From Kitasatospora sp. NBC_00458 (GTDB lineage: Bacteria > Actinomycetota > Actinomycetes > Streptomycetales > Streptomycetaceae), in the NCBI RefSeq assembly GCF_036013975.1, contig NZ_CP107904.1, positions 5,357,001 to 5,421,000 of the forward strand: a stretch of DNA of 64,000 bases. Direction: 5' to 3'. Position numbers and translations under genes: made by a program. Shown piece by piece: positions 1-8,283 of the stretch. Under the pieces are notes generated by a model. The model was not told the origin of the DNA, searched no databases, and saw nothing but the letters and a program-made list of their open reading frames with translations. Position 1 is the stretch's first letter, and each line of letters starts with the position of its first letter.

Positions 1-37
1 CCTTCGGCCCCGGGCGGTTTCCCGTAACCTCGCACGC

Positions 38-376
38 ATGACCAGCACTGACACGAACGGCCAGGACGCTCCCCGCTACGTCCGGCTCCACATCGAGCTC
101 ATCGCCGAGATCACCGACGAGGGCGCGCTGAAGGCGGCGGCCCTGCAGCAGGTGGCGGCGGACGAGTACCTCGACGACGACGAGCGGGCGCAGTCCGTCG
201 ACGCCATCGAGGTGGACCCGTCGGGTTCGCTCGCCCACTTCATCGACCCGGTGGCGCTGCTCGGCGACGTCCCGGGTGTCGAGCTCGCCTCGGCGACCTG
301 GGAGTCCGCGAAGACCGACTTCGACCCCGAGGGCGACGAGTGGGACGAGTACGCCGTGGAGGAGGCCGCCGAGTAG
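38..376 (+). CDS. Acidic hypothetical protein, 112 aa
   Basis: I do not recognise this protein. It is acidic along its length (for example YLDDDERAQ and DPEGDEWDEYA) with no signal peptide, membrane segment or catalytic motif, so it is probably cytosolic. The ATG at 38 was chosen because TAACCT at 25-30 looks like a -10 box ending 7 nt before it and there is no Shine-Dalgarno sequence, which suggests a leaderless transcript. The hairpin plus T-run at 401-433 closes it as a single-gene unit. Codon usage is typical of the neighbours, so I take it as a real lineage-conserved gene of unknown role. Confidence 0.75.
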   Translation: MTSTDTNGQDAPRYVRLHIELIAEITDEGALKAAALQQVAADEYLDDDERAQSVDAIEVDPSGSLAHFIDPVALLGDVPGVELASATWESAKTDFDPEGDEWDEYAVEEAAE

Positions 377-400
377 GGCGTGCCCGTCACGGCTCCTGAC

Positions 401-433
401 CGCCCGGCCTGTGATCCACAGGCCGGGCGTTTT
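401..433 (+). terminator. Rho-independent terminator
   Basis: A perfect 13-bp stem (401-413 with 417-429) closes a 3-nt loop and is followed by four T. It terminates the gene ending at 376. Confidence 0.85.
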
Positions 434-558
434 GTCCATATTTGGCGGTAAGTTTCGTCATCTCGTACGATCGCTACCCGTTGGTGTGGGAACCGTGAAC
501 ACGCAGAACGCGTTTCCCTATCCGTAAGTGCCCGAATGATCAGCAGGGAGTGGGCGAC

Positions 559-1896
559 GTGACGGCAGGGGACGGTCGGGGCCGGTCGGCCGGAGGCAGC
601 TGGAGCCGGCGCGGTGTGCTGGCCGGGCTGATCGGGGCCCCGGTCCTGCTGCTGGCGGCCTGCAACGACACCAAGGGCGTCGAGAGCGGCGGCACCGGTG
701 GCAGCGGCTCCGGTGGCTCCGGCGGAGGCGGCGGTGGCGCGGGCGGTTCGGCCACCGGCGCCACGGGTGCGGGCGGCTCCGGCGGCCAGGCGACCCCCAG
801 TGCCACCAGCACGCCGAAGACCTCGGTCGCCGTGATCACCGTGACGCCCGCCGACGGCTCCACCGCGGCCAGCTTCAGCGACCCGGTCAAGGTCACCGTC
901 GCGAACGGCACCCTCACCTCGGTCAAGGTCACCGACTCCACCGGCAAGGCGCTGGCCGGCCAGCTCTCCGCCGACGGCGGCAGCTGGACCTCGGCCGCCG
1001 CACCGGCCAGCGGCACCAAGTACACCGTGACCGCCGCCGCCACCGACAAGGACAAGCTGGAGGCGGACGCCAACGCCGTCTTCACCACGGCGACCCCGGC
1101 CAACACCTTCGTGGGCTACTTCACCCCCGAGGACGGCTCGGTCGTCGGCGTCGGCATGCCCGTCTCCATCAACTTCAGCAAGCCGGTCACCGACCGCAAG
1201 ACCGTCCAGCAGGCGATCACCGTCATAGCCGAGCCGGGCGTCGAGATCGTCGGGCACTGGTTCTCCAGCACCCGCCTCGACTTCCGGCCGCAGGAGTACT
1301 GGGCCAAGGGCACCAAGGTGACCGTCAAGCTCCGGCTGAAGGACGTCCAGGGCGCCAGGGGCGTCTACGGCACCCAGTCCAAGGACGTCCGCTTCACCGT
1401 CGGCCGGGCGCAGACCAGCGTCGCCGACCTCGCCACCAAGAAGCTCACCGTCACCACCGACGGCCAGGTCAGCGCCGTCTACGCGATCTCCGGCGGCTCG
1501 CCCGAGTTCCGCACCTGGGGCGGCAGGATGGTGATCACCGAGCAGTACCAGCAGACCCGGATGAACTCGCAGACCGTCGGCCTCGGCAGCGAGTACGACA
1601 TCCCGGACGTCCCGCACGCCCAGCGGCTCAGCACCTCCGGGACCTTCATCCACGGCAACTACTGGTCCCCGACGTCGATCTTCGGCAGCCAGAACACCAG
1701 CCACGGCTGCATCGGCCTGCGGGACGTCAAGGGCGGCCAGGACCAGGGCGCCGACGGCTACAAGTTCTTCAAGAGCTCGATGATCGGCGACGTGGTCGAG
1801 GTCGTGAACTCCGGCGACAAGACGGTGGTGCCCTCCAACGGGCTCAACGGCTGGAACATGGGCTGGGCCGACTGGAAGGCCGGCAGCGCGCTCTGA
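559..1896 (+). CDS. L,D-transpeptidase lipoprotein (YkuD fold, Ig-like domains)
   Basis: Lipid-anchored peptidoglycan cross-linking enzyme that makes 3-3 links between tetrapeptide stems outside the membrane. A basic N-terminus (WSRRG) leads to a hydrophobic stretch and the lipobox LLAAC with Cys35 as lipidation site. A Gly/Ser-rich linker follows (about 40-80), then two Ig-like modules (about 90-290) and the YkuD domain (about 295-430). The signature is complete: His365 in HGNYW, then SHGCIGL with His382 and catalytic Cys384. GTG at 559 has AGGGAG 8 nt upstream; an in-frame GTG at 550 abuts that sequence and is less likely. The architecture matches the usual actinobacterial LdtMt2-like form. 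It appears to be monocistronic. Confidence 0.93.
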   Translation: MTAGDGRGRSAGGSWSRRGVLAGLIGAPVLLLAACNDTKGVESGGTGGSGSGGSGGGGGGAGGSATGATGAGGSGGQATPSATSTPKTSVAVITVTPADGSTAASFSDPVKVTVANGTLTSVKVTDSTGKALAGQLSADGGSWTSAAAPASGTKYTVTAAATDKDKLEADANAVFTTATPANTFVGYFTPEDGSVVGVGMPVSINFSKPVTDRKTVQQAITVIAEPGVEIVGHWFSSTRLDFRPQEYWAKGTKVTVKLRLKDVQGARGVYGTQSKDVRFTVGRAQTSVADLATKKLTVTTDGQVSAVYAISGGSPEFRTWGGRMVITEQYQQTRMNSQTVGLGSEYDIPDVPHAQRLSTSGTFIHGNYWSPTSIFGSQNTSHGCIGLRDVKGGQDQGADGYKFFKSSMIGDVVEVVNSGDKTVVPSNGLNGWNMGWADWKAGSAL

Positions 1897-1926
1897 CGCC
1901 GTCCGGGCCCCCGGGGGAATCTCCCC

Positions 1927-1966
1927 GGACCGCACCGGACCGCACCGGACCGCACCGGACCGCGCC
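1927..1966. repeat. 10-bp tandem repeat, about 4 copies
   Basis: The decamer CGCACCGGAC occurs three times head to tail (1931-1960), with degenerate copies on each side. It lies just after the transpeptidase stop. It may fold or may be simple slippage sequence; no protein is encoded. Confidence 0.7.
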
Positions 1967-2059
1967 GGGGTGCCCCAGGGGCGACGCCGGTCCGGCCGGT
2001 CCAGCGCGACGGCCGAAAACCGCCGGTCCCGGCGCCGGTCCGACGGCAGGGTGGACGGC

Positions 2060-2557
2060 ATGACGACAACCTCCACCGCTCCCGCCCTGGCCGTCCGCCC
2101 GATCGACCCGGCCGTCCACCGCACCCTGCTGGTGCGCGACGACGCGGGCCGTCCCCCCGTCCGCTCCGTCGACGAGACCGGCGGCGCACCGCTGCGCTGC
2201 TGCCTGACCAAGGCGCTGCCGGGCGACCGGATCGCCCTGGTCGGCTACGCGCCGCTGCGCCGCTGGGCCGCCGAGACCGGGGCCGAGCCGGGCCCGTACG
2301 ACGAGATCGGCCCGGTCTTCCTGCACGACGGCCCGTGCGCCGGTCCCGGCGGCGACGGCTGGCCGACCGGGTTCCACGGCAGCGAGCGGGTGCTGCGCGC
2401 CTACGACCGGCGCGGGCACATCCTGGGCGGCGTCCCGGTCGACCCGGAGACCGCCGAGGTGGCGGCGGCGACGCTGCTCGCCGACCCGGAGGTGGCCGTG
2501 GTGCACGTCCGCGCGCTGCACTACGGGTGCTTCATGCACGAGGTCCGGCGGGGCTGA
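2060..2557 (+). CDS. DUF1203 domain protein, 165 aa
   Basis: Belongs by appearance to the DUF1203 family, whose biochemical role is unknown to me. Characteristic segments include GGAPLRCCL with a Cys pair near residue 45, RIALVGYAPLRRW, and the C-terminal VVHVRALHYGCFMHEV. There is no signal peptide, so it should be cytosolic. ATG at 2060 has AGGGTGG about 5 nt upstream; the open frame runs upstream to 1970 but that extension is Arg-rich low-complexity sequence overlapping the tandem repeat. It is convergent with the cupin gene, the two stops being about 30 nt apart, and no partner gene is evident. Confidence 0.82.
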   Translation: MTTTSTAPALAVRPIDPAVHRTLLVRDDAGRPPVRSVDETGGAPLRCCLTKALPGDRIALVGYAPLRRWAAETGAEPGPYDEIGPVFLHDGPCAGPGGDGWPTGFHGSERVLRAYDRRGHILGGVPVDPETAEVAAATLLADPEVAVVHVRALHYGCFMHEVRRG

Positions 2558-2585
2558 GCACCCCGGAGGCACGGGGGAGGGGTGT

Positions 2586-2954
2586 TCAGGCGCGCTTGGC
2601 GTAGTCGCCGAAGCCCTGCCAGTCGAGCACGACCGCCGGCTCGTCGCCCACCACCCAGGCGTCGTGGCCGGGCGGGCAGACCATGAAGTCGCCGGGGCCG
2701 AACTCGGCCTGCTCGCCGTCGTCCATGACGATCGTCATCCGGCCGGAGACGACGTAGCCGACGTGGGCGGCCTGGCAGCTGTCCGTGCCCGCGAGGGGCC
2801 TGATGTGCTTCGACCACCGCCAGCCGGGCTCGAACACCCCCCGTCCGACGGCGCCGCCGTCCAGGTTGACCAGGCGCACCTCTCCCTTGCCCTCCTCGAA
2901 GGGGCGGACTTCCTCGGGATCGGTGTCGAAGCTTCTGCGGATGAGGCCGGCCAT
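2586..2954 (-). CDS. Small cupin-domain protein, 122 aa
   Basis: A single-domain cupin, a beta-barrel fold that often binds a metal. The two cupin motifs are visible as AHVGYVVSGRMTIVMDDGE and GPGDFMVCPPGHDAWV. The usual first-motif HxH is reduced to AHVGY, so metal binding may be altered and a binding or regulatory role is possible rather than catalysis. ATG at 2954 is supported by GAGGAG 5-6 nt upstream. It lies between a DUF1203 gene and msrA with about 120 nt to the latter, so it may be downstream in the msrA transcript. Substrate unknown. Confidence 0.85.
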   Translation of the reverse strand: MAGLIRRSFDTDPEEVRPFEEGKGEVRLVNLDGGAVGRGVFEPGWRWSKHIRPLAGTDSCQAAHVGYVVSGRMTIVMDDGEQAEFGPGDFMVCPPGHDAWVVGDEPAVVLDWQGFGDYAKRA

Positions 2955-3072
2955 GACGGGCTCCTCGGAGACGGGGCGGCCCCGCCACCGGAAGGGGTGA
3001 CGGAGCCGCCCTACTGGTCCTTCCAGTCTGCGCCCGCGGAGCGGCGCCGGACAGCCGGGAAGGACCCGCGGC

Positions 3073-3741
3073 TCAGCCCTCGGCGGTCCGGGCCACCCCG
3101 ATCGGGCAGCTGGCGCCGGTCCCGCCGAGGCCGCAGTAGCCGTTCGGGTTCTTGGCGTCGGACAGGTACTGCTGGTGGTACGGCTCGGCGGGGTAGAACG
3201 GGCCCGCCGGGGCGATCTCGGTGGTCACCGGGCCGAGCCCGATCGCGGTGAGCGCAGGCTGGAAGGCGTCCCGGGTGGCGACGGCGGCGGCCGCCTGGGC
3301 CGGGGAGTGGGTGTAGACCGCGGACCGGTACTGGGTGCCGACGTCGTTGCCCTGGCGGTTGCCCTGGGTCGGGTCGTGCGACTCCCAGAAGGTCTTCAGC
3401 AGCTGCTCGTAGGAGGTCACGGCGGGGTCGAACACCACTCGGACCGCCTCGGTGTGCCCGGTCAGACCGCTGCACACCTCCTCGTACGTCGGGTTCGGGG
3501 TGTGGCCGCCCTGGTAGCCGACCAGCGTCGTCCAGACGCCCGGCAGGCGCCAGAACGTCCGCTCGGCGCCCCAGAAGCAGCCCAGCCCGAAGTCGGCCAC
3601 CTCCAGCCCCGCCGGGTACGGGCCGGTGAGCGGGTGGCCGAGCACGGTGTGCGGCTCGCGGAGGGTGAAGGCCGGGGCCTCCCGGCCGGGCAGCGCCTGG
3701 TCGGCGGGGACGAGCGAGGTCTTGTGGCGGTTGAACAGCAC
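3073..3741 (-). CDS. msrA: Peptide methionine-S-sulfoxide reductase
   Basis: Reduces methionine-S-sulfoxide in proteins and free amino acid, using thioredoxin-type electrons in the cytosol. The family signature GCFWGAER is present with nucleophilic Cys55, followed by the typical GYQGGHTPNPTYEEVCSG and the HTEAVRVVFDP region. The C-terminal LGGTG segment replaces part of the Cys relay tail, and YCGLGGTGASCPIG still offers two cysteines. Length (222 aa) is normal. The GTG start at 3741 has GGAG 6 nt upstream. A sequence matching a sigma-R promoter lies at 3781-3806, fitting thiol-oxidative-stress control. metB, another methionine gene, is divergent. Confidence 0.97.
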   Translation of the reverse strand: MLFNRHKTSLVPADQALPGREAPAFTLREPHTVLGHPLTGPYPAGLEVADFGLGCFWGAERTFWRLPGVWTTLVGYQGGHTPNPTYEEVCSGLTGHTEAVRVVFDPAVTSYEQLLKTFWESHDPTQGNRQGNDVGTQYRSAVYTHSPAQAAAAVATRDAFQPALTAIGLGPVTTEIAPAGPFYPAEPYHQQYLSDAKNPNGYCGLGGTGASCPIGVARTAEG

Positions 3742-3780
3742 GGCCTGCTCCAGCTGGTCGGGAAGGGTTGCGGAGGTTCC

Positions 3781-3806
3781 AACGCGGACGGGCCGCCGGT
3801 GATTCC
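3781..3806 (-). promoter_or_regulatory. Sigma-R-type promoter of msrA
   Basis: On the minus strand the -35 GGAAT (3806-3802) and -10 GTT (3783-3781) are separated by exactly 18 nt, the spacing of sigma-R/SigH promoters. Transcription would start near 3775, about 35 nt before the msrA GTG. msrA is a known sigma-R/SigH target in actinobacteria. Confidence 0.75.
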
Positions 3807-3983
3807 GGGGCCGGGCCCAGCCGCCCCGGACGGCGCGGCAGGGCGCAGGGGAGGCCCCGGGCGCCTCCGGGGGCCGCCCGGGAGGCCCGGGCAGGCCCCC
3901 GGAGGCGGCCGCGGCACCGGCCGGGACCGGGGCGTCTCCGCCTTCGGGGCGGCACCCCGCCGTTCGCCGACTACGCTCGGAGC

Positions 3984-5138
3984 ATGACCGAGCACCAGCT
4001 TCCCCAGGGCTTCGAGACCCTCGCCATCCACGCGGGTCAGGAAGCAGACCCCCAGACCGGGGCCGTCGTCACGCCGATCTACCAGGTGTCCACCTACAAG
4101 CAGGACGGGGTGGGCGGCCTGCGGGGCGGCTACGAGTACAGCCGCAGCGCCAACCCGACCCGTACCGCGCTGGAGGAGTGCCTCGCCGCGCTGGAGGGCG
4201 GCTCCCGCGGCCTCGCCTTCGCCTCCGGCCTCGCCGCCGAGGACACCCTGCTGCGGACCGTCCTCAAGCCGGGCGACCACATCGTCATCCCCAACGACGC
4301 CTACGGCGGCACCTTCCGGCTCTTCGCCAAGGTGCTGACCCGCTGGGGCGTCGAGTTCTCCGTCGCCAACACCCAGGACCTGTCGACCGTCCGCGAGGCG
4401 CTGCGCCCCAACACCCGCGCGGTGTGGGTGGAGACCCCGTCCAACCCGCTGCTGGGCATCACCGACCTCGCCGCGCTGGCCGAGATCGCGCACGGCGCCG
4501 GCGCGCTGCTGGTGGTCGACAACACCTTCGCCAGCCCGTACCTGCAGCAGCCGATCGCGCTCGGCGCCGACGCGGTCGTGCACTCGACCACCAAGTACAT
4601 GGGCGGCCACTCGGACGTGGTCGGCGGCGCCCTGGTGCTGGCCGACGCGGCGCTGGGCGAGGAGGTCGCCTACCACCAGAACGCGATGGGCGCGGTCTCC
4701 GGCCCGTTCGACGCCTGGCTGGTGCTGCGCGGCATCAAGACCCTGGGCGTCCGGATGGACCGGCACAGCTCCAACGCGGAGAAGGTCGCCGAGCTGCTGG
4801 CGGGCCACCCCAAGGTCAGCCAGGTGCTCTACCCGGGTCTGCCCGAGCACCCGGGCCACGACATCGCCGCCAAGCAGATGAAGGCGTTCGGCGGCATGGT
4901 GTCGTTCCGCGTCAACGGCGGCGAGGAGGCGGCGGTCGAGGTCTGCAACCGGGCCCGGCTGTTCACCCTCGGCGAGTCGCTGGGCGGCGTGGAGTCGCTG
5001 ATCGAGCACCCGGGCCGGATGACCCACGCCTCGGTGGCCGGTTCGGCCCTGGAGGTGCCGGCCGACCTGGTGCGCGTCTCGGTGGGCATCGAGTCGATCG
5101 ACGACCTGCTGGCCGACCTCACGCAGGCGCTGGGCTGA
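3984..5138 (+). CDS. metB: Cystathionine gamma-synthase
   Basis: PLP-dependent trans-sulfuration enzyme joining an activated homoserine to cysteine to form cystathionine. The Cys/Met-metabolism fold is clear: YSRSANPTRTALE near residue 52, the substrate loop ETPSNPLL at 150, DNTFASPY, and the PLP lysine Lys204 in STTKYMGGHSD. Length of 384 aa fits the family. The reading frame is open upstream to 3768, but TACGCT at 3972-3977 lies 6 nt before the ATG at 3984, indicating a leaderless start. A cystathionine gamma-lyase function is hard to exclude by eye. Its 3' end overlaps the convergent MarR gene by 20 nt. Confidence 0.93.
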   Translation: MTEHQLPQGFETLAIHAGQEADPQTGAVVTPIYQVSTYKQDGVGGLRGGYEYSRSANPTRTALEECLAALEGGSRGLAFASGLAAEDTLLRTVLKPGDHIVIPNDAYGGTFRLFAKVLTRWGVEFSVANTQDLSTVREALRPNTRAVWVETPSNPLLGITDLAALAEIAHGAGALLVVDNTFASPYLQQPIALGADAVVHSTTKYMGGHSDVVGGALVLADAALGEEVAYHQNAMGAVSGPFDAWLVLRGIKTLGVRMDRHSSNAEKVAELLAGHPKVSQVLYPGLPEHPGHDIAAKQMKAFGGMVSFRVNGGEEAAVEVCNRARLFTLGESLGGVESLIEHPGRMTHASVAGSALEVPADLVRVSVGIESIDDLLADLTQALG

Positions 5139-5652
5139 GGCTCCCGGCCCCGGGCACGCCCTGCGGCGTGTCCTGGGCGCTCTGCCGGCCCGCCGAGTAC
5201 GACTCCATGGAGTGGTTGAAGCGGGCCAGCAGGGCGCAGAACGCGCGCTGTTCCTCCGGTGGCCAGTCGGCCACCAGCTGTCGCGTCAACTCGGCCCGGC
5301 CGGCCCGGACTTCGGCCAGCCGGTCGGCGCCGAGCGGGGTCAGGGCGAGCCGGACGGCGCGCCGGTCGGCCGGGTCCTGGACCCGGCCGACCAGGCCGGC
5401 CGCCACCAGCGGGGCGACCTGCCGGGTGACGGTGGAGGAGTCGACGCCGAGCGCGTCGGCCAGGGCCTTGACGTTCGCGGGCCCGACCCGCTCCAGACGC
5501 TCCAGCAGCAGGTAGGCGGCCCGGACCAGGGCGGCCACCCCGTCGGAGCCGCGGACCTGTTCCATCCGGCGGGCGAACACGGCGAGCTGGTACTGGAGCT
5601 GGGTGTGCACGGGGTCGGTGAGGTGGGTGGCCTGGGGCGAGGTCGTCGTCAT
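5119..5652 (-). CDS. MarR-family transcriptional regulator
   Basis: A 177-aa winged-helix regulator of the MarR type. The DNA-binding core reads VKALADALGVDSSTVTRQVAPLVAAGLVGRVQDPADRRAVRLALT (spanning about residues 58-105), including the wing DPADRRA typical of MarR. Flanking helices supply dimerisation. It is divergent from ilvA across about 120 nt, in which a short inverted repeat (5660-5672) sits just in front of its own ATG, suggesting autoregulation and perhaps control of ilvA. The effector is unknown. Its end overlaps that of metB. Confidence 0.92.
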   Translation of the reverse strand: MTTTSPQATHLTDPVHTQLQYQLAVFARRMEQVRGSDGVAALVRAAYLLLERLERVGPANVKALADALGVDSSTVTRQVAPLVAAGLVGRVQDPADRRAVRLALTPLGADRLAEVRAGRAELTRQLVADWPPEEQRAFCALLARFNHSMESYSAGRQSAQDTPQGVPGAGSLSPAPA

Positions 5653-5659
5653 CGCGGCT

Positions 5660-5672
5660 CACGATCGTCGTG
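5660..5672. promoter_or_regulatory. Inverted repeat, possible MarR operator
   Basis: The arms CACGA and TCGTG are separated by 3 nt, 8 nt upstream of the MarR start and within the ilvA-marR divergent region. It is short for an operator, so the assignment is tentative. Confidence 0.35.
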
Positions 5673-5774
5673 CGGTGAGAGAGGCTCAGAACCAGCAGCG
5701 TACGCGGGCCGGGCGGGCCCGGGAACAGGTCCGACGTCCCGGGGTGGTGCTCCGCGAAGGCATACGCTGCCTCC

Positions 5775-6986
5775 ATGCACAGCTGGCCGATCACCCTCGA
5801 CGACGTCCGCGGCGCCCAGAAGATGCTCGCCGGGGTCGCCCGGGTGACACCGATGGAGGGCAGCCGTCACCTGTCGGCACTGGTCGGCGCGCCGGTCCAC
5901 CTGAAGTGCGAGAACCTGCAGCGCACCGGCTCGTTCAAGCTGCGCGGGGCGTACGTGCGGATCGCGGGCCTCTCGCCGGTGCAGCGGGCCGGCGGGGTGG
6001 TCGCGGCGAGCGCCGGGAACCACGCGCAGGGCGTGGCGCTGGCGGCCTCGCTGCTCGGGGTCCGCTCGACCGTCTTCATGCCGGTGGCCGCGCCGCTGCC
6101 CAAGATCGCCGCGACCCGCGAGTACGGCGCCGAGGTCCGGCTGCACGGCGCCACCGTGGACGAGGCGCTGCAGGCCGCGCAGCGGTACGCGGAGGCGAGC
6201 GGCGCGGTGTTCATCCACCCCTTCGACCACCGGGACGTCGTCACCGGGCAGGCCACCGTCGGGCTGGAGATCCTGGAGCAGTGCCCCGAGGTGCGCACCA
6301 TCCTGGTCGGGGTGGGCGGGGGCGGGCTGCTGGCCGGGATCGCGGCGGCGGTCAAGCCGCTGCGGCCGGACGTGCGGGTGGTCGGGGTGCAGGCGGCGGG
6401 CGCCGCGGCGTACCCGCCGTCGCTGGCGGCCGGGCGCCCGGTCTCGCTGGAGCGGTTCGCCACCATGGCGGACGGGATCATGGTCGGGCGGCCGGGGGAC
6501 ATCCCGTTCGAGATCGTCAACACCCTGGCGGACGGCGTCCGGACGGTCACCGAGGACTCGCTCTCGCGGGCCCTGCTGCTCGGGCTGGAGCGGCTCAAGC
6601 TGGTGGTGGAGCCGGCCGGGGCGAGTCCGGTGGCGGCGCTGCTGGAGCACCCGGACTCCTTCGAGGGGCCGGTCGTGGCGGTGCTCTCCGGCGGCAACAT
6701 CGACCCGCAGCTGATGCAGCGGGTGCTGCGGCACGGCCTGGCGGCGGCCGGCCGCTACCTGTCGCTGCGGGTGCGGCTGGCGGACCGGCCGGGCGCGCTG
6801 GCCGGACTGCTCGGGGTGCTGACGAAGGTCGACGCCAACGTCCTGGACGTGGCGCACGTGCGGGTGGACCCGCAGCTGGGGCTGACCGAGGTCGAGGTGG
6901 ACCTCCACCTGGAGACCAAGGGGCCGGAGCACTGCGCGGCGGTGCTCGGCGAGCTGCGGGACGCGGGGTACGTGGTCTCCCGGTAG
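5775..6986 (+). CDS. ilvA: Threonine ammonia-lyase with ACT domain
   Basis: PLP enzyme deaminating threonine (or serine) to 2-oxobutyrate, the entry to isoleucine synthesis. The catalytic domain (about 1-320) carries the PLP lysine Lys55 in TGSFKLRGAY, the SAGNHAQG loop, and the glycine-rich phosphate cradle VGVGGGGLLAG. A single ACT-like domain occupies about residues 328-403 (SLRVRLADRPGALAGLL), implying amino-acid feedback. The 403-aa length suits the short one-ACT form rather than the two-ACT E. coli IlvA; a catabolic role is possible. TACGCT at 5763-5768, 6 nt before the ATG, suggests a leaderless mRNA. Confidence 0.94.
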   Translation: MHSWPITLDDVRGAQKMLAGVARVTPMEGSRHLSALVGAPVHLKCENLQRTGSFKLRGAYVRIAGLSPVQRAGGVVAASAGNHAQGVALAASLLGVRSTVFMPVAAPLPKIAATREYGAEVRLHGATVDEALQAAQRYAEASGAVFIHPFDHRDVVTGQATVGLEILEQCPEVRTILVGVGGGGLLAGIAAAVKPLRPDVRVVGVQAAGAAAYPPSLAAGRPVSLERFATMADGIMVGRPGDIPFEIVNTLADGVRTVTEDSLSRALLLGLERLKLVVEPAGASPVAALLEHPDSFEGPVVAVLSGGNIDPQLMQRVLRHGLAAAGRYLSLRVRLADRPGALAGLLGVLTKVDANVLDVAHVRVDPQLGLTEVEVDLHLETKGPEHCAAVLGELRDAGYVVSR

Positions 6987-7073
6987 GGCCGGGGGCGCCG
7001 CCCGGCGGGGCCGGCGCCGGTGGGCCCCCGGTTGTCAGTGGCGCGTGTCACGATGGCGGGGCTTTCTTCCTTG

Positions 7074-7115
7074 ACGCGATATATCGCGTGCCGCCAGGCT
7101 CGCGATGTATCGCAT
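7074..7115. promoter_or_regulatory. Two PadR-like palindromes over the ABC exporter promoter
   Basis: A perfect 16-bp palindrome ACGCGATATATCGCGT (7074-7089) overlaps a TTGACG -35-like box (7071-7076). A second, imperfect copy GCGATGTATCGC lies at 7102-7113, its centre 26 bp away. Between them CAGGCT (7095-7100) could be the -10. The layout is what a repressor of the downstream exporter would use; PadR-family repressors recognise ATAT-centred sites of this kind. No padR gene is in the window. Confidence 0.65.
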
Positions 7116-7214
7116 CCCGTCGCCCACCGGCGAGGACCGAGTCGCTCGCACGCCCGAACACGGGGCAAAGTGGGACAGACCCGCTCACATTCGTCCGAGG
7201 AGATGAGGCAGGCC

Positions 7215-8282
7215 ATGGCGCCAGCCATCCAAGCCGAGAACCTGGTGAAGACCTTCGGCGACGTACGAGCCCTGGACGGCGTCAGCCTCGACGTCCCCGA
7301 GGGCACGGTGCTCGGGCTGCTCGGCCCGAACGGTGCCGGCAAGACCACCACCGTCCGCGTCCTCACCACGCTGCTCCGCCCCGACTCCGGGCGCGCGGTG
7401 GTCGCCGGTGTCGACGTCCTCAAGCACCCCAACCGGGTCCGCAGCCTGATGGGGCTCTCCGGCCAGTACGCCGCGGTCGACGAGTACCTGACCGGCTTCG
7501 AGAACCTCCGGATGGTCGGCGAGCTCTACCAGATGTCCGCCCGCGAGGCGAAGGTCCGGGCGCTCGAACTGCTGGAGTGGTTCAACCTCGCCGAGGCCAA
7601 GGACCGCACCGCCAAGACCTACTCCGGCGGGATGCGCCGGCGGCTCGACCTCGCCGCCGCGCTGGTGGTCCGCCCCCCGGTGATGTTCCTGGACGAGCCG
7701 ACCACCGGCCTCGACCCGCGCAACCGGCTCGCCCTGTGGGAGGTCATCGAGACCCTGGTCGACCAGGGCACCACCCTGCTGCTCACCACCCAGTACCTGG
7801 AGGAGGCCGACCGCCTCGCCCACGACATCGCCGTGGTCGACCACGGCCGGGTGATCGCGCGCGGCACCGCCGACCAGCTCAAGGCGCAGATCGGCGGCGA
7901 GCGGATCGAGGTCGTGGTGCACCGCCCCGACCTCGTCGCCGACGCGCTCTCCGCGCTCTCCGGGTACGCCCAGGGCGAGCCGACCGTGGAGCGCAACACC
8001 CGCAGGATCACGGTGCCCGTCAGCGGCGGCGCCCGGGTGCTCGCCGACGTGATCCGCGAGCTGGACAGCCGGTCCATCGAGATCGACGACATCGGCCTGC
8101 GCCGTCCGACCCTGGACGACGTCTTCCTCTCGCTCACCGGCCACGCCACCGAGGCCGGGGACGAGAACGGCGACGCCGGCAAGGGCGGGGGCGGCCGCGG
8201 CAAGGGCCGCGGCCGGGGCGGCGAGGACGCCGACGGCCAGGGTCCGGACAAGCAGGCCGTCACGGCCGGCAAGGAGCTGTGA
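7215..8282 (+). CDS. ABC exporter ATPase, DrrA type
   Basis: ATP-binding subunit of a daunorubicin-resistance-type exporter. All nucleotide-binding motifs are present: Walker A GPNGAGKTT near residue 40, signature YSGGMRRRLDLAAAL, Walker B VMFLDEPTTGLDP, and the His switch in TTQYLEEAD. The conserved DrrA C-terminal part (IGLRRPTLDDVFLSLTGH) is followed by an unusual 40-residue tail rich in Gly, Lys, Arg and Asp. ATG at 7215 has GAGG 6 nt upstream. It overlaps no neighbour but is only 1 nt from the permease gene, so the two are co-transcribed and probably translationally coupled. The substrate is unknown. Confidence 0.95.
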   Translation: MAPAIQAENLVKTFGDVRALDGVSLDVPEGTVLGLLGPNGAGKTTTVRVLTTLLRPDSGRAVVAGVDVLKHPNRVRSLMGLSGQYAAVDEYLTGFENLRMVGELYQMSAREAKVRALELLEWFNLAEAKDRTAKTYSGGMRRRLDLAAALVVRPPVMFLDEPTTGLDPRNRLALWEVIETLVDQGTTLLLTTQYLEEADRLAHDIAVVDHGRVIARGTADQLKAQIGGERIEVVVHRPDLVADALSALSGYAQGEPTVERNTRRITVPVSGGARVLADVIRELDSRSIEIDDIGLRRPTLDDVFLSLTGHATEAGDENGDAGKGGGGRGKGRGRGGEDADGQGPDKQAVTAGKEL

Positions 8283-8283
8283 G

